Positions 23,970 to 28,354 of a DNA stretch of 28,354 nt are shown piece after piece. A program made the position numbers and the translations under genes. This stretch comes from CAIZQW01 sp037133395. Its GTDB lineage: Bacteria; Verrucomicrobiota; Kiritimatiellia; RFP12; UBA1067. The stretch is from assembly GCA_037133395.1 (NCBI GenBank), contig JBAXOG010000055.1, positions 1 through 28,354 on the forward strand, read 5' to 3'. Under the pieces are notes generated by a model. The model made no database searches, was not told the DNA's origin, and was given only the letters and a program-made list of their open reading frames with translations. Position 1 is the first letter of the stretch, and every line of letters starts with the position of its first letter.

Positions 23970-26870
23970 TCAGTTGAACCTGATGATCGTGCCATTCGGT
24001 GGACCCTTCAGTACGTTCAGCGCGCCTGTGCCACTAAAATAGAGATTGTTTAGCGGCGCATTGGTGCCATACACACCTCTATCCATATTGACGCCGTTGA
24101 TCTTCAGGAATTTGATCGTGTTGGTACCGGTGAAGTTCAGGTACATCTTCGCATTACCGTTATCCGTGGCGATGATGACCGATGAGGCGGCACCGAGACT
24201 GTTAGTCTTTTGGGTTTCCAGCGTGCCCAGGCTGACCGTGGTGATGCCGGCGTAGGTATTGTTCGTACCAGACAGAATCAGTTTCGAGCTCGTGCTGTTC
24301 TGCACGACGGCCGTGACGTTGGGGCCGATGGTGCCGCTGATGGTCACAATATTCGTGCCGGAACCTTTGTTGGTGATCGCGCCGGTCATATTGATGCCGC
24401 CGGTTTGCAAGGTAAGCGCGCCTGTTCCGACATCGTTCTTGAGGATCAGGTTGCCCGTGCCGGTTACGCCGCCGGAAAAGATCATAGCATCGGTGGTGTT
24501 ATCTGATGCACCCAGAGAAAGGTCGCTGTTCAGGGTGATAGGGCCATTGAAGGTGAAGGTCTGTCCGCCACCATTGCATTTGATCAACAGCGTGCCTGTG
24601 GAACCGACCACCGTAGTAATAGAATTGGTAAAGGTCCGTCCGACTTGCGACATCGTCAGAGTCGCGCTGTTCGTATCCCCATTCCCTAGCGAGATCGTGC
24701 CCGTGCCAAAATTTTGCTGGGCAGTCTGCCCAGCTACGGTACCCATCTGGATGTTCAGCCCTCCGGAGAAGGTATTCGCACTGGCATTCTGGAGGTTAAG
24801 CGTGCCGGTGCCTTTTTTTGTCAGGGCACCTGATCCCGCGATGGAGGCCGAAAGTGTATAGGCGTTGACACTGTTGCTGACAATCATGGAAGCGGGTGTC
24901 ACAGGGGCAATGCTGGTGATCGTGGCGGTCGCAATGCCACTGTCGTCAAAGGTCACCGTATCGGAATACATGAAATTGGTCGGCGTGGACGTGCCTGTGA
25001 CCACCCAGTTAGTCGTGACGCTCTCCCATTGACTGAAAATATTTCCTCTCCATGTCACAGCTTTCGGAGGCGGAAAACTTGTCAGATTCAGCACCAAATC
25101 CTTCCCGTCTCCGCTAATAGAAAGGATTGCACCCACACTTGACCCAGGCAGTGTGCCACTCACGCTCGTACCGCCACCCATCATCGTTCCAGTGATGCCG
25201 TTTACCGTGTGGACAAGTGTGTATGTTGTTTGGCTCGCATCCAGAATCCCACTGATCTGGAGGCTCGCCAGACTCAACGCACCGCTACCGATGTTTAGCG
25301 TGCCGCTGGGCAGCGTAATCAAGTCGCTCGCGTTCGTCGTAGCCAAGTCAAAAACCAGTGTACCCGCCGTGCCCGCCGCCGCACTGATGTCCAACACACC
25401 TGATGTGCTAAGCGCCAGCGTGAGCGTGCCCACCGTGCCGGCCACAGAACCGGGCGACACCTTACCGCCAGCCTCAACCACCACACTCCCGTTCACCGCA
25501 GAAAGCTCGATCTTCCCTTTACCGCCCAGGGTGCCGCCGGATTTCACCGTGTACGTGCCGGTCCCGTTGGCCACGGTATTCGTTCCGTTGACAAACAAGG
25601 TGCCAGCGTTGATCGTGGTTGGACCGTTATACGTGTTCATGCCTGTGAGGATCATCTGCGAAGTCGCATTGTTCTGAACAACGTTTGTGACGGAGCTACC
25701 GATGTTGCCGCTGATGGTCGTGGCGCCCATGCCAGTTCCAGAGTTGGTGATGGAGCCGCTGTGGTTGATGTTTGTGGCGGAAACCGTGAACGCGCTGTTG
25801 CTGTTCGCGTTGAAGGTCAAAGGGCCGCTACCGGAGATGTTGCCTGGACCGACGGTCCACGTATAGTTCGCGTTGTTGTTGGAGAAAGTCAGCCCACCGG
25901 TGCCAATCACCACACCTCCCATGATTTTTATATCTGTTCCTGTCATACCCGGCACAGAGGCGATGGCGAGGGCAGGCGAACCACTTGAGGTCTCGGTGAT
26001 CAGACCGTTGAAGGCGATATACTTGCCAGAGCTACCATAGTCAAAAGTAAGGTTGTTGTTTAGTGCGACAGTTCCGTTGATGGTTGCGTTCCCTTTTAAG
26101 TTGTCGCTCGTAAAGATCATGGCACCCGTGTTACCGGCAGCCACCACGATGTTGTTGGTATACGTGCCATTGGACTGATAATTAAAATACAACTTGGCAG
26201 TATTAGCGCCGGAACTGTCTCCCAAGGTGATTGTCCCTGTTCCCGCGGAGTATTGACTAATCAGCACCGTCCCCGCCTTGATGGTCAACCCACCCGAGAA
26301 GGTATTCGAGCCGGCGAGCGTCAACGTGTTGGTGCCGGTCTTGGTCAGCGCTGACGTGACGGACTCGGTGATGTTGGAGTTGATCGTGATGGCCCCGGTC
26401 GACGCCGCTCCCAACGTTAGGTTGGCGCCCAAGGTGATGGGTGAGTTGATGGTGAGGGTACTCGTGCCAGCATTGGTGATCGCTGGCAGGGTGCCACCGT
26501 TGTTCACGAAGTTCAGAGAACTTCCGCCGGTTGAATATAGGTTCACAGTCTGGTTCGTCACCACCAGCAACTGGTTGAGAGAAAAGGCACCCGCGTTGTT
26601 GGTACTGTTGTCGGTCGCCTTGGGGTTGAAGACAATGATGGTATCCGCAGCGCTGACGCCTGCCACGCCGTTTGACCAAATGGTGGCAGAGCCTGGCGAC
26701 CAGTTGCCGCTGGCCGTGTTCGTATAACTCGCCGCCTGCACGCTACCGAAGCAGAGGGCGACGGCCACAAACAGAGATGGCGCGAAAACTTGTTTTGCTA
26801 CTGCACAGACGGACGTACAGCGTGTAAAAATTAGTGAACAAGGCGTATTACTTTCGATTCGAATTCTCAT
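23970..26870 (-). CDS. Autotransporter-associated beta-strand-repeat protein ATBS2
   Basis: A 966-residue secreted repeat protein heading the operon. Residues 1-47 form a long signal peptide: an N-terminal extension MRIRIESN...C followed by a hydrophobic core and a VQAAS cleavage region. Two passenger modules follow. Module 1 (about 48-600) starts SYTNTASGNWSPGSATIWSN and closes with GKVSPGSVAGTVGTLTL. Module 2 (about 602-966) restarts KAVTWRGNIFSQWESVTTNW and ends TGALNVLKGPPNGTIIRFN. Both contain ATBS repeats such as TKTGTNTLTLAGSNTFSGGL. The C-terminal tail matches ATBS1, and no translocator barrel is seen, so it is not a classical type V autotransporter. A cell-surface or secreted adhesive or glycan-binding role is inferred from the co-transcribed enzymes. 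GGAG precedes the ATG by eight bases. Confidence 0.88.
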   Translation of the reverse strand: MRIRIESNTPCSLIFTRCTSVCAVAKQVFAPSLFVAVALCFGSVQAASYTNTASGNWSPGSATIWSNGVAGVSAADTIIVFNPKATDNSTNNAGAFSLNQLLVVTNQTVNLYSTGGSSLNFVNNGGTLPAITNAGTSTLTINSPITLGANLTLGAASTGAITINSNITESVTSALTKTGTNTLTLAGSNTFSGGLTIKAGTVLISQYSAGTGTITLGDSSGANTAKLYFNYQSNGTYTNNIVVAAGNTGAMIFTSDNLKGNATINGTVALNNNLTFDYGSSGKYIAFNGLITETSSGSPALAIASVPGMTGTDIKIMGGVVIGTGGLTFSNNNANYTWTVGPGNISGSGPLTFNANSNSAFTVSATNINHSGSITNSGTGMGATTISGNIGSSVTNVVQNNATSQMILTGMNTYNGPTTINAGTLFVNGTNTVANGTGTYTVKSGGTLGGKGKIELSAVNGSVVVEAGGKVSPGSVAGTVGTLTLALSTSGVLDISAAAGTAGTLVFDLATTNASDLITLPSGTLNIGSGALSLASLQISGILDASQTTYTLVHTVNGITGTMMGGGTSVSGTLPGSSVGAILSISGDGKDLVLNLTSFPPPKAVTWRGNIFSQWESVTTNWVVTGTSTPTNFMYSDTVTFDDSGIATATITSIAPVTPASMIVSNSVNAYTLSASIAGSGALTKKGTGTLNLQNASANTFSGGLNIQMGTVAGQTAQQNFGTGTISLGNGDTNSATLTMSQVGRTFTNSITTVVGSTGTLLIKCNGGGQTFTFNGPITLNSDLSLGASDNTTDAMIFSGGVTGTGNLILKNDVGTGALTLQTGGINMTGAITNKGSGTNIVTISGTIGPNVTAVVQNSTSSKLILSGTNNTYAGITTVSLGTLETQKTNSLGAASSVIIATDNGNAKMYLNFTGTNTIKFLKINGVNMDRGVYGTNAPLNNLYFSGTGALNVLKGPPNGTIIRFN

Positions 26871-26927
26871 GTCAAAACTCCATGTTGAGGATTTGATTTA
26901 CAAACAATACAGCTAAACTCGAATAAC

Positions 26928-26972
26928 ATGTTATCACATTTGAAAAATCCTGTGTATCGGTAAAACTAACGA
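26928..26972 (-). promoter_or_regulatory. Operator C and promoter of the ATBS2 operon
   Basis: TCGGTAAAACTAACGA (26957-26972) matches the operator-A core at 14 of 16 positions; on the minus strand the promoter-proximal half is the invariant TTACCGA. The -10 candidate TAACAT (26928-26933) follows 23 bases later and sits inside a perfect 12-bp palindrome, ATAACATGTTAT (26923-26934). The ATBS2 ATG is 57 bases downstream of the -10. Confidence 0.65.
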
Positions 26973-27129
26973 TGACAAAAATTCCACATACGTTGCGATC
27001 CTAATGAAAACAGTATGTTAGAGATTTAACGGATGAAAAACCGCATCTTTGCCGGAATCGACTGTCTGCGCAGTCCAACGCCCTCGATTCCAATCTTCAG
27101 CTTACCACACAGACGGGGGCATTATTTTT

Positions 27130-27177
27130 TCACATGGCCGAACGCGGCGTATTAATTTTCATTCGGATACCCATCAT
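27130..27177 (-). pseudogene. Truncated start of a third ATBS gene (15 codons) with intact promoter and ribosome site
   Basis: AGGAGGTTT precedes the ATG at 27177. The frame reads MMGIRMKINTPRSAM and stops. It aligns with the ATBS2 start MRIRIESNTPCSL, including the shared DNA words AATACGCC and CGAAT. No further ATBS coding is found before the ATBS2 promoter. Its upstream region has a perfect copy of the palindromic operator and a TATACT box. The simplest reading is a deletion remnant of an ATBS paralogue; a functional leader peptide or a short regulated RNA is the alternative. Confidence 0.55.
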
Positions 27178-27234
27178 AAACCTCCTAATCCTCATCTCGA
27201 CATACCTTGACACTGCTTTTCAAACATTATTTCT

Positions 27235-27280
27235 AGTATATCATTCTCGCCGAAAACCGTGTAGTCGGTAATATTACCGA
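27235..27280 (-). promoter_or_regulatory. Operator D (perfect palindrome) and promoter of the truncated ATBS copy
   Basis: TCGGTAATATTACCGA (27265-27280) is a perfect 16-bp palindrome and the best copy of the motif. On the minus strand TATACT (27235-27240) follows after 24 bases, with CGGTTTT 12 bases before it as at operator A. A good -35 is missing at the expected place next to the palindrome, as is usual where an activator contacts polymerase. Confidence 0.75.
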
Positions 27281-27285
27281 TGGCG

Positions 27286-27455
27286 TGATTCATTTTAGTT
27301 GAAATGAATCATACCAAGTAGGAAGTAGCAGGAGGGAGGAGAAAATAGCGGAGAACTACTCTCTAATACATTTAAAATCAAGGTGTTACAACTCCTCCAT
27401 CCTCCCTCCTACCTACTCCCTCGGGTGTTGATTCAACAAAGTCGAATCACACCCG
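27286..27455. repeat. Hairpin-bounded intergenic element between RR2 and operator D
   Basis: The left edge is a perfect 10-bp hairpin, TGATTCATTT/AAATGAATCA with a six-base loop (27286-27311). The right edge is a longer imperfect hairpin built from CGGGTG-TGATTC and GAATCA-CACCCG (27422-27455) that overlaps the RR2 stop codon (27447-27449). Between them are purine-rich AGTAGG...GGAGGGAGGAG and, inverted, CTCCTCC...CCTACCTACT arms (about 27317-27419). Neither hairpin has a T-run on the minus strand, so neither is a classical terminator, though either could end RR2 transcripts. The rest of the 26871-27446 gap holds operators C and D and the ATBS remnant. Confidence 0.5.
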
Positions 27456-28088
27456 GAGCGATTTAGCTACAGCCTGGGATCGGGAGTTGACGTGCAACTT
27501 TTCGTAGATATGTTCGATGTGGGTACGCACTGTGGAATAACTGGAGTCGAGCTTGTCAGCGATCTCTTTGTACATGAAGCCCTGTGCAAGAAGGTCGAGG
27601 ATGTCGCGTTCGCGAGGCGAAAGATCGTCTGATACTTTTTCGGGCGTCGCACTCTTAAAAGACTGAACCACTTTGCGGGCGATACTACTGGTCATCGGTG
27701 CTCCGCCACCATAAATATCGCGTACTGCTGCCAGCAACTGAACAGCAGGCACGGGCTTGACTAAGTATCCTCCGGCGCCCGCGGCCAGAGCATCAAAGAT
27801 CACATCGGAATCCTTGTGTACGGTCAACATCAAAACATGGGATTTCACACCCAGCTCGACAAGCTGACGTACACAATCGACACCACTGATCCCCGGCAGG
27901 TTGATGTCCATGATAATGACCTGCGGTGCGAGTGCAGGAATGGCGGCCACAGCATCTTCTCCTGTTCCATACTGACCCACGCACTGGCAATCGCTGGCGC
28001 GATCCAGAATCATCGCCACCGTCCGCCGGATGCGATCATCATCTTCGACCAAAGCGACCGTAATCAGTTTGGATGTTTTAGTTGCCAT
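27447..28088 (-). CDS. NarL/FixJ-family response regulator (RR2), probable activator of the downstream locus
   Basis: A 213-residue response regulator. The receiver has the acidic cluster EDDD (15-18), phospho-acceptor D61 in IIMDINLP, T89 and K111. The LuxR-type HTH spans about 150-213 (SPRERDILDLL, KEIADKL, STVRTHIEHIYEKL). Starts at 28088 or 28097 fit; neither has a real Shine-Dalgarno, and the predicted transcription start is only a few bases upstream, so the mRNA may be nearly leaderless. Upstream in-frame extension to 28172 would run through operator E and is rejected. No kinase gene is next to it in the window; the kinase at 1165-3972 or one beyond 28354 may be its partner. Five operator-like palindromes downstream and in its own promoter make it the likely regulator of the locus. 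Confidence 0.92.
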   Translation of the reverse strand: MATKTSKLITVALVEDDDRIRRTVAMILDRASDCQCVGQYGTGEDAVAAIPALAPQVIIMDINLPGISGVDCVRQLVELGVKSHVLMLTVHKDSDVIFDALAAGAGGYLVKPVPAVQLLAAVRDIYGGGAPMTSSIARKVVQSFKSATPEKVSDDLSPRERDILDLLAQGFMYKEIADKLDSSYSTVRTHIEHIYEKLHVNSRSQAVAKSLRV

Positions 28089-28107
28089 AAAATCCATAGT
28101 GGTTGAT

Positions 28108-28153
28108 ACATTACCATAGTCCTCCGTCACCGGGCAGTCGGTAATTCTACCGA
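28108..28153 (-). promoter_or_regulatory. Operator E and promoter of RR2
   Basis: TCGGTAATTCTACCGA (28138-28153) differs from operator D at two central bases. On the minus strand it reads CTATCGGTAGAATTACCGAC. TAATGT (28108-28113) follows after 24 bases as the candidate -10. The RR2 start codons at 28097 and 28088 lie directly downstream, which implies autoregulation. Confidence 0.7.
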
Positions 28154-28180
28154 TAGCGACCACAAAGATCACTCTCTCTG

Positions 28181-28354
28181 TTCTCTGCGGTACCAGAATA
28201 ATTCACCACAAGGAACACAAAGATCGCAAAGATCAATTTCTTTTCTCTGTGCTCTCTGCGTTCTCTGTGGTAAAAAAACTCTCACTTCTCTGCAGTACGA
28301 GAATAATTCACCGCAAGGAACGCATAGATCGCAAAGATCAATTTCTTTTCTCTG
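28181..28354. repeat. Two 69-bp direct repeats at the window edge
   Basis: Copies at 28181-28249 and 28286-28354 match at 64 of 69 positions, a period of 105 bases; the second may continue outside. Both contain TTCTCTGC, AGAATAATTCACC and CGCAAAGATCAATTTC. Part of the unit (CACAAAGATC) also occurs at 28161-28170 and TTCTCTGTGG at 28261-28270. It looks like dispersed, non-coding intergenic repeat DNA. Confidence 0.75.

Noticed and set aside
25153..25677. Long plus-strand open frame (174 codons) rich in V and P inside ATBS2
   Set aside because: It is the antisense shadow of the repetitive G/T/N-rich ATBS coding; similar shadows occur throughout both ATBS genes and none has a ribosome site or recognisable domain.
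10213..26870. ATBS genes as classical type V autotransporters
   Set aside because: Both end in a short IIRF tail; no C-terminal beta-barrel of about 250-300 residues with an aromatic last residue pattern was found.
28089..28172. Extended RR2 start at 28172
   Set aside because: The extra 28 codons run through operator E and the predicted promoter and precede the normal start of the receiver domain.

Overview
The window looks like a chromosomal segment from a Gram-negative, polysaccharide-degrading member of the Verrucomicrobiota/Kiritimatiellota (PVC) group. The evidence is lpxB (lipid A synthesis), a membrane pyrophosphatase, two large autotransporter-associated beta-strand-repeat (ATBS) proteins, secreted heparinase-like, GH2 and sialate-esterase enzymes, a propeller-type sensor kinase, and the start of a secreted protein whose N-terminus resembles Kiritimatiellota SUMF1-family proteins. 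The taxonomic call is inference from gene content; no rRNA or other marker is present.

Layout. 1-342 (-): N-terminal fragment of a secreted protein with a hairpin-rich leader. 521-3972 (-): a two-component pair, a NarL-type response regulator (RR1) and its Reg_prop/Y_Y_Y sensor kinase. 4353-6360 (+): a prenyltransferase-repeat-like protein and lpxB, both with a TATACT box 6-7 bases before the ATG. 6436-8940 (-) and 9114-9809 (+): divergent hppA and a YugP-type zinc metallopeptidase. 9945-10145: a repeat element. 10213-28153 (all -): an 18-kb accessory locus. In transcription order it holds a second NarL-type regulator (RR2), a truncated ATBS start, a large ATBS protein, a LamG-GH2 enzyme, a right-handed beta-helix protein, a heparinase II/III-like lyase with a PA14 domain, a TIM-barrel-like protein of unknown activity, a sialate O-acetylesterase-like protein and a second ATBS protein.

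Main finding. Five copies of a palindrome, consensus TCGGTAATATTACCGA, occur only in the intergenic gaps of the RR2 locus. They lie before RR2 itself, the truncated ATBS start, the ATBS2-led operon, the esterase and ATBS1. In all five the promoter-proximal half is TTACCGA and a plausible -10 box follows 22-25 bases later. This suggests one autoregulated regulon, activated by RR2 from a position next to -35, that co-produces ATBS surface proteins and secreted polysaccharide-degrading enzymes. The two ATBS proteins share a long signal-peptide extension (xRIESN motif) and a C-terminal IIRF tail but have no visible outer-membrane barrel. The start of ATBS1 is out of frame with its conserved leader across a GTGTGTG tract.

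No transporter, SusC/D pair, sulfatase, tRNA, rRNA, CRISPR array or transposase gene was seen.
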